64,000 bases of DNA from Rallus limicola (taxonomy: Eukaryota; Chordata; Aves; Gruiformes; Rallidae): contig JAKCOZ010000083.1 in the NCBI GenBank assembly GCA_022605955.1, positions 1,550,001 to 1,614,000 of the forward strand. Reading direction: 5' to 3'. The position numbers and the translations under genes are program-made. Of this stretch, positions 22,315 through 35,000 are shown one piece after another (within the stretch, counting starts at the first letter, position 1; each line of letters starts with the position of its first letter). The notes beneath the pieces are model-generated. The model saw nothing but the letters and a program-made list of their open reading frames with translations, was not told where the DNA came from and did not search any database.

Positions 22315-23106
22315 CTTTACTTTGGGAGTTATTGCTGGACGTTTAGCATGTTTTGAACTGCAGTCTGCTAGGGCCGAGAAAAGCACCGTAGGAGGTTCCA
22401 GGCATGTTCCCTCTTTCCAGGCAAAGGAAAAGGCTGAGAGCCAAAGTGACAGGGTCTGCTCGTGTGTCCTGTTAGGAGGTTTCAGACAAGCTATGCCTTT
22501 CAGGCCTAGCTTCTTTACTTTGGGAGTTATTGCTGGACGTTTAGCATGTTTTGAACTGCAGTCTGCTAGGGCCGAGAAAAGCACCGTAGGAGGTTCCAGG
22601 CATGTTCCCTCTTTCCAGGCAAAGGAAAAGGCTGAGAGCCAAAGTGACAGGGGCTGCTCGTGTGTCCTGTTAGGAGGTTTCAGACAAGCTATGCCTTTCA
22701 GGCCTAGCTTCTTTACTTTGGGAGTTATTGCTGGACGTTTAGCATGTTTTGAACTGCAGTCTGCTAGGGCCGAGAAAAGCACCGTAGGAGGTTCCAGGCA
22801 TGTTCCCTCTTTCCAGGCAAAGGAAAAGGCTGAGAGCCAAAGTGACAGGGTCTGCTCGTGTGTCCTGTTAGGAGGTTTCAGACAAGCTATGCCTTTCAGG
22901 CCTAGCTTCTTTACTTTGGGAGTTATTGCTGGACGTTTAGCATGTTTTGAACTGAAGTCTGCAAGGGCCGAGAAAAGCACCGTAGGAGGTTCCAGGCATG
23001 TTCCCTCTTTCCAGGCAAAGGAAAAGGCTGAGAGCCAAAGTGACAGGGTCTGCTCGTGTGTCCTGTTAGGAGGTTTCAGACAAGCTATGCCTTTCAGGCC
23101 TAGCTT
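22315..23106 (+). repeat. Segment 9: 4 monomers
   Basis: Order: T, G, T, and T with GAACTGAAG and GCAAGGGCC. There are no length changes. Confidence 0.93.
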
Positions 23107-23153
23107 GTCTGAAACCTCCTAACAGGACAAGCTATGCCTTTCAGGCCTAGCTT
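23107..23153 (+). repeat. Junction 10: 47-bp insertion, CAGGCC form
   Basis: The inverted repeat spans 23059-23129 with perfect 29-bp arms. Confidence 0.96.
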
Positions 23154-24143
23154 CTTTACTTTGGGAGTTATTGCTGGACGTTTAGCATGTTTTGAACTGC
23201 AGTCTGCTAGGGCCGAGAAAAGCACCGTAGGAGGTTCCAGGCATGTTCCCTCTTTCCAGGCAAAGGAAAAGGCTGAGAGCCAAAGTGACAGGGTCTGCTC
23301 GTGTGTCCTGTTAGGAGGTTTCAGACAAGCTATGCCTTTCAGGCCTAGCTTCTTTACTTTGGGAGTTATTGCTGGACGTTTAGCATGTTTTGAACTGCAG
23401 TCTGCTAGGGCCAAGAAAAGCACCGTAGGAGGTTCCAGGCATGTTCCCTCTTTCCAGGCAAAGGAAAAGGCTGAGAGCCAAAGTGACAGGGGCTGCTCGT
23501 GTGTCCTGTTAGGAGGTTTCAGACAAGCTATGCCTTTCAGGCCTAGCTTCTTTACTTTGGGAGTTATTGCTGGACGTTTAGCATGTTTTGAACTGCAGTC
23601 TGCTAGGGCCGAGAAAAGCACCGTAGGAGGTTCCAGGCATGTTCCCTCTTTCCAGGCAAAGGAAAAGGCTGAGAACCAAAGTGACAGGGGCTGCTCGTGT
23701 GTCATGTTAGGAGGTTTCAGACAAGCTATGCCTTTCAGGCCTAGCTTCTTTACTTTGGGAGTTATTGCTGGACGTTTAGCATGTTTTGAACTGCAGTCTG
23801 CTAGGGCCGAGAAAAGCACCGTAGGAGGTTCCAGGCATGTTCCCTCTTTCCAGGCAAAGGAAAAGGCTGAGAACCAAAGTGACAGGGGCTGCTCGTGTGT
23901 CATGTTAGGAGGTTTCAGACAAGCTATGCCTTTCAGGCCTAGCTTCTTTACTTTGGGAGTTATTGCTGGACGTTTAGCATGTTTTGAATTGCAGTCTGCT
24001 AGGGCCGAGAAAAGCACCGTAGGAGGTTCCAGGCATGTTCCCTCTTTCCAGGCAAAGGAAAAGGCTGAGAGCCAAAGTGACAGGGTCTGCTCGTGTGTCC
24101 TGTTAGGAGCTTTCAGACAAGCTATGCCTTTCAGGCCTAGCTT
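23154..24143 (+). repeat. Segment 10: 5 monomers
   Basis: Order: T, G with GGCCAAGAAAAG, N, N, L ending in GGAGCTTTCAGAC. The N, N, L ending is shared with segments 4 and 14. Confidence 0.93.
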
Positions 24144-24190
24144 GTCTGAAACCTCCTAAAAGGACAAGCTATGCCTTTCATGCCTAGCTT
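24144..24190 (+). repeat. Junction 11: 47-bp insertion with two arm mismatches
   Basis: The inverted repeat spans 24096-24166. The left arm has GGAGCTTTC for GGAGGTTTC and the right arm CCTAAAAGG for CCTAACAGG, so the 29-bp arms carry two mismatches. Confidence 0.95.
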
Positions 24191-25378
24191 CTTTACTTTG
24201 GGAGTTATTGCTGGACGTTTAGCATGTTTTGAACTGCAGTCTGCTAGGGCCGAGAAAAGCACCGTAGGAGGTTCCAGGCATGTTCCCTCTTTCCAGGCAA
24301 AGGAAAAGGCTGAGAGCCAAAGTGACAGGGGCTGCTCGTGTGTCCTGTTAGGAGGTTTCAGACAAGCTATGCCTTTCAGGCCTAGCTTCTTTACTTTGGG
24401 AGTTATTGCTGGACGTTTAGCATGTTTTGAACTGCAGTCTGCTAGGGCTGAGAAAAGCACCGTAGGAGGTTCCAGGCATGTTCCCTCTTTCCAGGCAAAG
24501 GAAAAGGCTGAGAGCCAAAGTGAAAGGGTTTGCTCGTGTGTCCTGTTAGGAGGTTTCAGACAAGCTATGCCTTTCAGGCCTAGCTTCTTTACTTTGGGAG
24601 TTATTGCTGGACGTTTAGCATGTTTTGAACTGCAGTCTGCTAGGGCCGAGAAAAGCACCGTAGGAGGTTCCAGGCATATTCCCTCTTTCCAGGCAAAGGA
24701 AAAGGCTGAGAGCCAAAGTGACAGGGTCTGCTCGTGTGTCCTGTTAGGAGGTTTCAGACAAGCTATGCCTTTCAGGCCTAGCTTCTTTACTTTGGGAGTT
24801 ATTGCTGGACGTTTAGCATGTTTTGAACTGCAGTCTGCTAGGGCCGAGAAAAGCACCGTAGGAGGTTCCAGGCATGTTCCCTCTTTCCAGGCAAAGGAAA
24901 AGGCTGAGAGCCAAAGTGACAGGGTCTGCTCGTGTGTCCTGTTAGGAGGTTTCAGACAAGCTATGCCTTTCAGGCCTAGCTTCTTTACTTTGGGAGTTAT
25001 TGCTGGACGTTTAGCATGTTTTGAGCTGCAGTCTGCTAGGGCCGAGAAAAGCACCGTAGGAGGTTCCAGGCATGTTCCCTCTTTCCAAGCAAAGGAAAAA
25101 GCTGAGAGCCAAAGTGAAAGGGTTTGCTCGTGTGTCCTGTTAGGAGGTTTCAGACAAGCTATGCCTTTCAGGCCTAGCTTCTTTACTTTGGGAGTTATTG
25201 CTGGACGTTTAGCATGTTTTGAATTGCAGTCTGCTAGGGCCGAGAAAAGCACCGTAGGAGGTTCCAGGCATGTTCCCTCTTTCCAGGCAAAGGAAAAGGC
25301 TGAGAGCCAAAGTGACAGGGTCTGCTCGTGTGTCCTGTTAGGAGCTTTCAGACAAGCTATGCCTTTCAGGCCTTGCTT
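24191..25378 (+). repeat. Segment 11: 6 monomers
   Basis: Order: G, a half-K monomer, T with GCATATTCC, T, K (25023), L with GGAGCTTTC. The half-K unit has GAACTGCAG, TCCAGGC and AAAGGCTG in its first part but the K-type GAAAGGGTTTGC at its end. That is what recombination or conversion inside a monomer would give. Confidence 0.92.
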
Positions 25379-25425
25379 GTCTGAAACCTCCTAACAGGAC
25401 AAGCTATGCCTTTCATGCCTAGCTT
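25379..25425 (+). repeat. Junction 12: 47-bp insertion with two arm mismatches
   Basis: The inverted repeat spans 25331-25401. The left arm has GGAGCTTTC, and CCTTGCTT replaces CCTAGCTT at the inner right arm. The next monomer has GATAGGG. Confidence 0.95.
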
Positions 25426-27603
25426 CTTTACTTTGGGAGTTATTGCTGGACGTTTAGCATGTTTTGAACTGCAGTCTGATAGGGCCGAGAAAAGCACCGT
25501 AGGAGGTTCCAGGCATGTTCCCTCTTTCCAGGCAAAGGAAAAGGCTGAGAACCAAAGTGACAGGGGCTGCTCGTGTGTCATGTTAGGAGGTTTCAGACAA
25601 GCTATGCCTTTCAGGCCTAGCTTCTTTACTTTGGGAGTTATTGCTGGACGTTTAGCATGTTTTGAACTGCAGTCTGCTAGGGCCGAGAAAAGCACCGTAG
25701 GAGGTTCCAGGCATGTTCCCTCTTTCCAGGCAAAGGAAAAGGCTGAGAGCCAAAGTGACAGGGGCTGCTCGTGTGTCCTGTTAGGAGGTTTCAGACAAGC
25801 TATGCCTTTCAGGCCTAGCTTCTTTACTTTGGGAGTTATTGCTGGACGTTTAGCATGTTTTGAACTGCAGTCTGCTATGGCCGAGAAAAGCACCGTAGGA
25901 GGTTCCAGGCATGTTCCCTCTTTCCAGGCAAAGGAAAAGGCTGAGAGCCAAAGTGACAGGGGCTGCTCGTGTGTCCTGTTAGGAGGTTTCAGACAAGCTA
26001 TGCCTTTCATGCCTAGCTTCTTTACTTTGGGAGTTATTGCTGGACGTTTAGCATGTTTTGAACTGCAGTCTGCTAGGGCCGAGAAAAGCACCGTAGGAGG
26101 TTCCAGGCATGTTCCCTCTTTCCAGGCAAAGGAAAAGGCTGAGAGCCAAAGTGACAGGGGCTGCTCGTGTGTCCTGTTAGGAGGTTTCAGACAAGCTATG
26201 CCTTTCAGGCCTAGCTTCTTTACTTTGGGAGTTATTGCTGGACGTTTAGCATGTTTTGAACTGCAGTCTGCTAGGGCCGAGAAAAGCACCGTAGGAGGTT
26301 CCAGGCATGTTCCCTCTTTCCAGGCAAAGGAAAAGGCTGAGAGCCAAAGTGACAGGGGCTGCTCGTGTGTCCTGTTAGGAGGTTTCAGACAAGCTATGCC
26401 TTTCAGGCCTAGCTTCTTTACTTTGGGAGTTATTGCTGGACGTTTAGCATGTTTTGAACTGCAGTCTGCTAGGGCCGAGAAAAGCACCGTAGGAGGTTCC
26501 AGGCATGTTCCCTCTTTCCAGGCAAAGGAAAAGGCTGAGAGCCAAAGTGACAGGGTCTGCTCGTGTGTCCTGTTAGGAGGTTTCAGACAAGCTATGCCTT
26601 TCAGGCCTAGCTTCTTTACTTTGGGAGTTATTGCTGGACGTTTAGCATGTTTTGAACTGCAGTCTGCTAGGGCCGAGAAAAGCACCGTAGGAGGTTCCAG
26701 GCATGTTCCCTCTTTCCAGGCAAAGGAAAAGGCTGAGAGCCAAAGTGACAGGGTCTGCTGGTGTGTCCTGTTAGGAGGTTTCAGACAAGCTATGCCTTTC
26801 ATGCCTAGCTTCTTTACTTTGGGAGTTATTGCTGGACGTTTAGCATGTTTTGAACTGCAGTCTGCTAGGGCCGAGAAAAGCACCGTAGGAGGTTCCAGGC
26901 ATGTTCCCTCTTTCCAGGCAAAGGAAAAGGCTGAGAACCAAAGTGACAGGGGCTGCTCGTGTGTCATGTTAGGAGGTTTCAGACAAGCTATGCCTTTCAG
27001 GCCTAGCTTCTTTACTTTGGGAGTTATTGCTGGACGTTTAGCATGTTTTGAACTGCAGTCTGCTAGGGCCGAGAAAAGCACCGTAGGAGGTTCCAGGCAT
27101 GTTCCCTCTTTCCAGGCAAAGGAAAAGGCTGAGAGCCAAAGTGACAGGGTCTGCTCGTGTGTCCTGTTAGGAGGTTTCAGACAAGCTATGCCTTTCAGGC
27201 CTAGCTTCTTTACTTTGGGAGTTATTGCTGGACGTTTAGCATGTTTTGAGCTGCAGTCTGCTAGGGCCGAGAAAAGCACCGTAGGAGGTTCCAGGCATGT
27301 TCCCTCTTTCCAAGCAAAGGAAAAAGCTGAGAGCCAAAGTGAAAGGGTTTGCTCGTGTGTCCTGTTAGGAGGTTTCAGACAAGCTATGCCTTTCAGGCCT
27401 AGCTTCTTTACTTTGGGAGTTATTGCTGGACGTTTAGCATGTTTTGAATTGCAGTCTGCTAGGGACGAGAAAAGCACCGTAGGAGGATCCAGGCATGTTC
27501 CCTCTTTCCAGGCAAAGGAAAAGGCTGAGAGCCAAAGTGACAGGGTCTGCTCGTGTGTCCTGTTAGGAGCTTTCAGACAAGCTATGCCTTTCAGGCCTAG
27601 CTT
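25426..27603 (+). repeat. Segment 12: 11 monomers
   Basis: Order: GATAGGG N, G, G with GCTATGGCC, G (CATGCC), G, T, T with CTGCTGGTG, N (CATGCC), T, K (27248), L with GGGACGAG and GGATCCAGG. The last unit ends with GGAGCTTTC. GGATCC at 27486 is a BamHI site not seen in other monomers. Confidence 0.92.
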
Positions 27604-27650
27604 GTCTGAAACCTCCTAACAGGACAAGCTATGCCTTTCATGCCTAGCTT
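27604..27650 (+). repeat. Junction 13: 47-bp insertion, GGAGCTTTC left arm
   Basis: The inverted repeat spans 27556-27626 with one arm mismatch. It is preceded by L and followed by a GATAGGG unit. Confidence 0.95.
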
Positions 27651-29432
27651 CTTTACTTTGGGAGTTATTGCTGGACGTTTAGCATGTTTTGAACTGCAGT
27701 CTGATAGGGCCGAGAAAAGCACCGTAGGAGGTTCCAGGCATGTTCCCTCTTTCCAGGCAAAGGAAAAGGCTGAGAACCAAAGTGACAGGGGCTGCTCGTG
27801 TGTCATGTTAGGAGGTTTCAGACAAGCTATGCCTTTCAGGCCTAGCTTCTTTACTTTGGGAGTTATTGCTGGACGTTTAGCATGTTTTGAACTGCAGTCT
27901 GCTAGGGCCGAGAAAAGCACCGTAGGAGGTTCCAGGCATGTTCCCTCTTTCCAGGCAAAGGAAAAGGCTGAGAGCCAAAGTGACAGGGGCTGCTCGTGTG
28001 TCCTGTTAGGAGGTTTCACACAAGCTATGCCTTTCAGGCCTAGCTTCTTTACTTTGGGAGTTATTGCTGGACGTTTAGCATGTTTTGAACTGCAGTCTGC
28101 TAGGGCCGAGAAAAGCACCGTAGGAGGTTCCAGGCATGTTCCCTCTTTCCAGGCAAAGGAAAAGGCTGAGAGCCAAAGTGACAGGGTCTGCTCGTGTGTC
28201 CTGTTAGGAGGTTTCAGACAAGCTATGCCTTTCATGCCTAGCTTCTTTACTTTGGGAGTTATTGCTGGACGTTTAGCATGTTTTGAACTGCAGTCTGCTA
28301 GGGCCGAGAAAAGCACCGTAGGAGGTTCCAGGCATGTTCCCTCTTTCCAGGCAAAGGAAAAGGCTGAGAGCCAAAGTGACAGGGTCTGCTCGTGTGTCCT
28401 GTTAGGAGGTTTCAGACAAGCTATGCCTTTCAGGCCTAGCTTCTTTACTTTGGGAGTTATTGCTGGACGTTTAGCATGTTTTGAACTGCAGTCTGCTAGG
28501 GCCGAGAAAAGCACCGTAGGTGGTTCCAGGCATGTTCCCTCTTTCCAGGCAAAGGAAAAGGCTGAGAGCCAAAGTGACAGGGGCTGCTCGTGTGTCCTGT
28601 TAGGAGGTTTCAGACAAGCTATGCCTTTCAGGCCTAGCTTCTTTACTTTGGGAGTTATTGCTGGACGTTTAGCATGTTTTGAACTGCAGTCTGCTAGGGC
28701 CGAGAAAAGCACCGTAGGAGGTTCCAGGCATGTTCCCTCTTTCCAGGCAAAGGAAAAGGCTGAGAGCCAAAGTGACAGGGTCTGCTCGTGTGTCCTGTTA
28801 GGAGGTTTCAGACAAGCTATGCCTTTCAGGCCTAGCTTCTTTACTTTGGGAGTTATTGCTGGACGTTTAGCATGTTTTGAACTGCAGTCTGCTAGGGCCG
28901 AGAAAAGCACCGTAGGAGGTTCCAGGCATGTTCCCTCTTTCCAGGCAAAGGAAAAGGCTGAGAGCCAAAGTGACAGGGGCTGCTCGTGTGTCCTGTTAGG
29001 AGCTTTCAGACAAGCTATGCCTTTCAGGCCTAGCTTCTTTACTTTGGGAGTTATTGCTGGACGTTTAGCATGTTTTGAACTGCAGTCTGCTAGGGCCGAG
29101 AAAAGCACCGTAGGAGGTTCCAGGCATGTTCCCTCTTTCCAGGCAAAGGAAAAGGCTGAGAACCAAAGTGACAGGGGCTGCTCGTGTGTCATGTTAGGAG
29201 GTTTCAGACAAGCTATGCCTTTCAGGCCTAGCTTCTTTACTTTGGGAGTTATTGCTGGACGTTTAGCATGTTTTGAATTGCAGTCTGCTAGGGCCGAGAA
29301 AAGCACCGTAGGAGGTTCCAGGCATGTTCCCTCTTTCCAGGCAAAGGAAAAGGCTGAGAGCCAAAGTGACAGGGTCTGCTCGTGTGTCCTGTTAGGAGGT
29401 TTCAGACAAGCTATGCCTTTCAGGCCTAGCTT
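27651..29432 (+). repeat. Segment 13: 9 monomers
   Basis: Order: GATAGGG N, G with TTTCACACAAG, T, T (CATGCC), G with CGTAGGTGG, T, G with GGAGCTTTC, N, L. The ending resembles the end of segment 14 with one N unit fewer. Confidence 0.92.
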
Positions 29433-29479
29433 GTCTAAAACCTCCTAACAGGACAAGCTATGCCTTTCATGCCTAGCTT
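29433..29479 (+). repeat. Junction 14: 47-bp insertion, GTCTAAAACC variant
   Basis: The inverted repeat spans 29385-29455 with one arm mismatch, identical to that in junctions 5 and 15. A GATAGGG unit follows. Confidence 0.95.
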
Positions 29480-32050
29480 CTTTACTTTGGGAGTTATTGC
29501 TGGACGTTTAGCATGTTTTGAACTGCAGTCTGATAGGGCCGAGAAAAGCACCGTAGGAGGTTCCAGGCATGTTCCCTCTTTCCAGGCAAAGGAAAAGGCT
29601 GAGAACCAAAGTGACAGGGGCTGCTCGTGTGTCATGTTAGGAGGTTTCAGACAAGCTATGCCTTTCAGGCCTAGCTTCTTTACTTTGGGAGTTATTGCTG
29701 GACGTTTAGCATGTTTTGAACTGCAGTCTGCTAGGGCCGAGAAAAGCACCGTAGGAGGTTCCAGGCATGTTCCCTCTTTCCAGGCAAAGGAAAAGGCTGA
29801 GAGCCAAAGTGACAGGGTCTGCTCGTGTGTCCTGTTAGGAGGTTTCAGACAAGCTATGCCTTTCAGGCTTGCTTCTTTACTTTGGGAGTTATTGCTGGAC
29901 GTTTAGCATGTTTTGAACTGCAGTCTGCTAGGGCCGAGAAAAGCACCGTAGGAGGTTCCAGGCATGTTCCCTCTTTCCAGGCAAAGGAAAAGGCTGAGAG
30001 CCAAAGTGACAGGGGCTGCTCGTGTGTCCTGTTAGGAGGTTTCAGACAAGCTATGCCTTTCAGGCTTGCTTCTTTACTTTGGGAGTTATTGCTGGACGTT
30101 TAGCATGTTTTGAACTGCAGTCTGCTAGGGCCGAGAAAAGCACCGTAGGAGGTTCCAGGCATGTTCCCTCTTTCCAGGCAAAGGAAAAGGCTGAGAGCCA
30201 AAGTGACAGGGGCTGCTCGTGTGTCCTGTTAGGAGGTTTCAGACAAGCTATGCCTTTCAGGCCTAGCTTCTTTACTTTGGGAGTTATTGCTGGACGTTTA
30301 GCATGTTTTGAACTGCAGTCTGCTAGGGCCGAGAAAAGCACCGTAGGAGGTTCCAGGCATGTTCCCTCTTTCCAGGCAAAGGAAAAGGCTGAGAGCCAAA
30401 GTGACAGGGTCTGCTCGTGTGTCCTGTTAGGAGGTTTCAGACAAGCTATGCCTTTCAGGCCTAGCTTCTTTACTTTGGGAGTTATTGCTGGACGTTTAGC
30501 ATGTTTTGAACTGCAGTCTGCTAGGGCCGAGAAAAGCACCGTAGGAGGTTCCAGGCATGTTCCCTCTTTCCAGGCAAAGGAAAAGGCTGAGAGCCAAAGT
30601 GACAGGGGCTGCTCGTGTGTCCTGTTAGGAGGTTTCAGACAAGCTATGCCTTTCAGGCCTAGCTTCTTTACTTTGGGAGTTATTGCTGGACGTTTAGCAT
30701 GTTTTGAACTGCAGTCTGCTAGGGCCGAGAAAAGCACCGTAGGAGGTTCCAGGCATGTTCCCTCTTTCCAGGCAAAGGAAAAGGCTGAGAGCCAAAGTGA
30801 CAGGGTCTGCTCGTGTGTCCTGTTAGGAGGTTTCAGACAAGCTATGCCTTTCAGGCCTAGCTTCTTTACTTTGGGAGTTATTGCTGGACGTTTAGCATGT
30901 TTTGAACTGCAGTCTGCTAGGGCCGAGAAAAGCACCGTAGGAGGTTCCAGGCATGTTCCCTCTTTCCAGGCAAAGGAAAAGGCTGAGAGCCAAAGTGACA
31001 GGGGCTGCTCGTGTGTCCTGTTAGGAGCTTTCAGACAAGCTATGCCTTTCAGGCCTAGCTTCTTTACTTTGGGAGTTATTGCTGGACGTTTAGCATGTTT
31101 TGAACTGCAGTCTGCTAGGGCCGAGAAAAGCACCGTAGGAGGTTCCAGGCATGTTCCCTCTTTCCAGGCAAAGGAAAAGGCTGAGAGCCAAAGTGACAGG
31201 GTCTGCTCGTGTGTCTGTTAGGAGGTTTCAGACAAGCTATGCCTTTCAGGCCTAGCTTCTTTACTTTGGGAGTTATTGCTGGACGTTTAGCATGTTTTGA
31301 ACTGCAGTCTGCTAGGGCCGAGAAAAGCACCGTAGGAGGTTCCAGGCATGTTCCCTCTTTCCAGGCAAAGGAAAAGGCTGAGAGCCAAAGTGACAGGGGC
31401 TGCTCGTGTGTCCTGTTAGGAGCTTTCAGACAAGCTATGCCTTTCAGGCCTAGCTTCTTTACTTTGGGAGTTATTGCTGGACGTTTAGCATGTTTTGAAC
31501 TGCAGTCTGCTAGGGCCGAGAAAAGCACCGTAGGAGGTTCCAGGCATGTTCCCTCTTTCCAGGCAAAGGAAAAGGCTGAGAACCAAAGTGACAGGGGCTG
31601 CTCGTGTGTCATGTTAGGAGGTTTCAGACAAGCTATGCCTTTCAGGCCTAGCTTCTTTACTTTGGGAGTTATTGCTGGACGTTTAGCATGTTTTGAACTG
31701 CAGTCTGCTAGGGCCGAGAAAAGCACCGTAGGAGGTTCCAGGCATGTTCCCTCTTTCCAGGCAAAGGAAAAGGCTGAGAACCAAAGTGACAGGGGCTGCT
31801 CGTGTGTCATGTTAGGAGGTTTCAGACAAGCTATGCCTTTCAGGCCTAGCTTCTTTACATTGGGAGTTATTGCTGGACGTTTAGCATGTTTTGAATTGCA
31901 GTCTGCTAGGGCCGAGAAAAGCACCGTAGGAGGTTCCAGGCATGTTCCCTCTTTCCAGGCAAAGGAAAAGGCTGAGAGCCAAAGTGACAGGGTCTGCTCG
32001 TGTGTCCTGTTAGGAGGTTTCAGACAAGCTATGCCTTTCAGGCCTAGCTT
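29480..32050 (+). repeat. Segment 14: 13 monomers (three bases short)
   Basis: Order: GATAGGG N, T, two successive units with the CAGGCTTGCTTC 1-bp deletion (about 29867 and 30064, 197 bp apart), T, G, T, G with GGAGCTTTC, T with the TGTGTCTGTT deletion at about 31215, G with GGAGCTTTC, N, N, L. The two adjacent deleted units look like a local duplication of one 197-bp monomer. Confidence 0.92.
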
Positions 32051-32097
32051 GTCTAAAACCTCCTAACAGGACAAGCTATGCCTTTCATGCCTAGCTT
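32051..32097 (+). repeat. Junction 15: 47-bp insertion, GTCTAAAACC variant
   Basis: The inverted repeat spans 32003-32073 with one arm mismatch. It lies 2,618 bp after junction 14 in related flanks, and a GATAGGG unit follows. Confidence 0.95.
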
Positions 32098-35000
32098 CTT
32101 TACTTTGGGAGTTATTGCTGGACGTTTAGCATGTTTTGAACTGCAGTCTGATAGGGCCGAGAAAAGCACCGTAGGAGGTTCCAGGCATGTTCCCTCTTTC
32201 CAGGCAAAGGAAAAGGCTGAGAACCAAAGTGACAGGGGCTGCTCGTGTGTCATGTTAGGAGGTTTCAGACAAGCTATGCCTTTCAGGCCTAGCTTCTTTA
32301 CTTTGGGAGTTATTGCTGGACGTTTAGCATGTTTTGAACTGCAGTCTGCTAGGGCCGAGAAAAGCACCGTAGGAGGTTCCAGGCATGTTCCCTCTTTCCA
32401 GGCAAAGGAAAAGGCTGAGAGCCAAAGTGACAGGGGCTGCTCGTGTGTCCTGTTAGGAGGTTTCAGACAAGCTATGCCTTTCAGGCTTGCTTCTTTACTT
32501 TGGGAGTTATTGCTGGACGTTTAGCATGTTTTGAACTGCAGTCTGCTAGGGCCGAGAAAAGCACCGTAGGAGGTTCCAGGCATGTTCCCTCTTTCCAGGC
32601 AAAGGAAAAGGCTGAGAGCCAAAGTGACAGGGGCTGCTCGTGTGTCCTGTTAGGAGGTTTCAGACAAGCTATGCCTTTCAGGCCTAGCTTCTTTACTTTG
32701 GGAGTTATTGCTGGACGTTTAGCATGTTTTGAACTGCAGTCTGCTAGGGCCGAGAAAAGCACCGTAGGAGGTTCCAGGCATGTTCCCTCTTTCCAGGCAA
32801 AGGAAAAGGCTGAGAGCCAAAGTGACAGGGTCTGCTCGTGTGTCCTGTTAGGAGGTTTCAGACAAGCTATGCCTTTCAGGCCTAGCTTCTTTACTTTGGG
32901 AGTTATTGCTGGACGTTTAGCATGTTTTGAACTGCAGTCTGCTAGGGCCGAGAAAAGCACCGTAGGAGGTTCCAGGCATGTTCCCTCTTTCCAGGCAAAG
33001 GAAAAGGCTGAGAGCCAAAGTGACAGGGGCTGCTCGTGTGTCCTGTTAGGAGGTTTCAGACAAGCTATGCCTTTCAGGCCTAGCTTCTTTACTTTGGGAG
33101 TTATTGCTGGACGTTTAGCATGTTTTGAACTGCAGTCTGCTAGGGCCGAGAAAAGCACCGTAGGAGGTTCCAGGCATGTTCCCTCTTTCCAGGCAAAGGA
33201 AAAGGCTGAGAGCCAAAGTGACAGGGTCTGCTCGTGTGTCCTGTTAGGAGGTTTCAGACAAGCTATGCCTTTCAGGCCTAGCTTCTTTACTTTGGGAGTT
33301 ATTGCTGGACGTTTAGCATGTTTTGAACTGCAGTCTACTAGGGCCAAGAAAAGCACCGTAGGAGGTTCCAGGCATGTTCCCTCTTTCCAGGCAAAGGAAA
33401 AGGCTGAGAGCCAAAGTGACAGGGGCTGCTCGTGTGTCCTGTTAGGAGCTTTCAGACAAGCTATGCCTTTCAGGCCTAGCTTCTTTACTTTGGGAGTTAT
33501 TGCTGGACGTTTAGCATGTTTTGAACTGCAGTCTGCTAGGGCCGAGAAAAGCACCGTAGGAGGTTCCAGGCATGTTCCCTCTTTCCAGGCAAAGGAAAAG
33601 GCTGAGAGCCAAAGTGACAGGGTCTGCTCGTGTGTCCTGTTAGGAGGTTTCAGACAAGCTATGCCTTTCAGGCCTAGCTTCTTTACTTTGGGAGTTATTG
33701 CTGGACGTTTAGCATGTTTTGAACTGCAGTCTGCTAGGGCCGAGAAAAGCACCGTAGGAGGTTCCAGGCATGTTCCCTCTTTCCAGGCAAAGGAAAAGGC
33801 TGAGAACCAAAGTGACAGGGGCTGCTCGTGTGTCATGTTAGGAGGTTTCAGACAAGCTATGCCTTTCAGGCCTAGCTTCTTTACTTTGGGAGTTATTGCT
33901 GGACGTTTAGCATGTTTTGAACTGCAGTCTGCTAGGGCCGAGAAAAGCACAGTAGGAGGTTCCAGGCATGTTCCCTCTTTCCAGGCAAAGGAAAAGGCTG
34001 AGAACCAAAGTGACAGGGGCTGCTCGTGTGTCCTGTTAGGAGGTTTCAGACAAGCTATGCCTTTCAGGCCTAGCTTCTTTACTTTGGGAGTTATTGCTGG
34101 ACGTTTAGCATGTTTTGAACTGCAGTCTGCTAGGGCCGAGAAAAGCACCGTAGGAGGTTCCAGGCATGTTCCCTCTTTCCAGGCAAAGGAAAAGGCTGAG
34201 AGCCAAAGTGACAGGGTCTGCTCGTGTGTCCTGTTAGGAGGTTTCAGACAAGCTATGCCTTTCAGGCCTAGCTTCTTTACTTTGGGAGTTATTGCTGGAC
34301 GTTTAGCATGTTTTGAACTGCAGTCTGCTAGGGCCGAGAAAAGCACCGTAGGAGGTTCCAGGCATGTTCCCTCTTTCCAGGCAAAGGAAAAGGCTGAGAG
34401 CCAAAGTGACAGGGTCTGCTCGTGTGTCCTGTTAGGAGGTTTCAGACAAGCTATGCCTTTCAGGCCTAGCTTCTTTACTTTGGGAGTTATTGCTGGACGT
34501 TTAGCATGTTTTGAACTGCAGTCTGCTAGGGCCGAGAAAAGCACCGTAGGAGGTTCCAGGCATGTTCCCTCTTTCCAGGCAAAGGAAAAGGCTGAGAGCC
34601 AAAGTGACAGGGGCTGCTCGTGTGTCCTGTTAGGAGGTTTCAGACAAGCTATGCCTTTCAGGCCTAGCTTCTTTACTTTGGGAGTTATTGCAGGACGTTT
34701 AGCATGTTTTGAACTGCAGTCTGCTAGGGCCGAGAAAAGCACCGTAGGAGGTTCCAGGCATGTTCCCTCTTTCCAGGCAAAGGAAAAGGCTGAGAGCCAA
34801 AGTGACAGGGGCTGCTCGTGTGTCCTGTTAGGAGGTTTCAGACAAGCTATGCCTTTCAGGCCTAGCTTCTTTACTTTGGGAGTTATTGCTGGACGTTTAG
34901 CATGTTTTGAACTGCAGTCTGCTAGGGACGAGAAAAGCACCGTAGGAGGTTCCAGGCATGTTCCCTCTTTCCAGGCAAAGGAAAAGGCTGAGAGCCAAAG

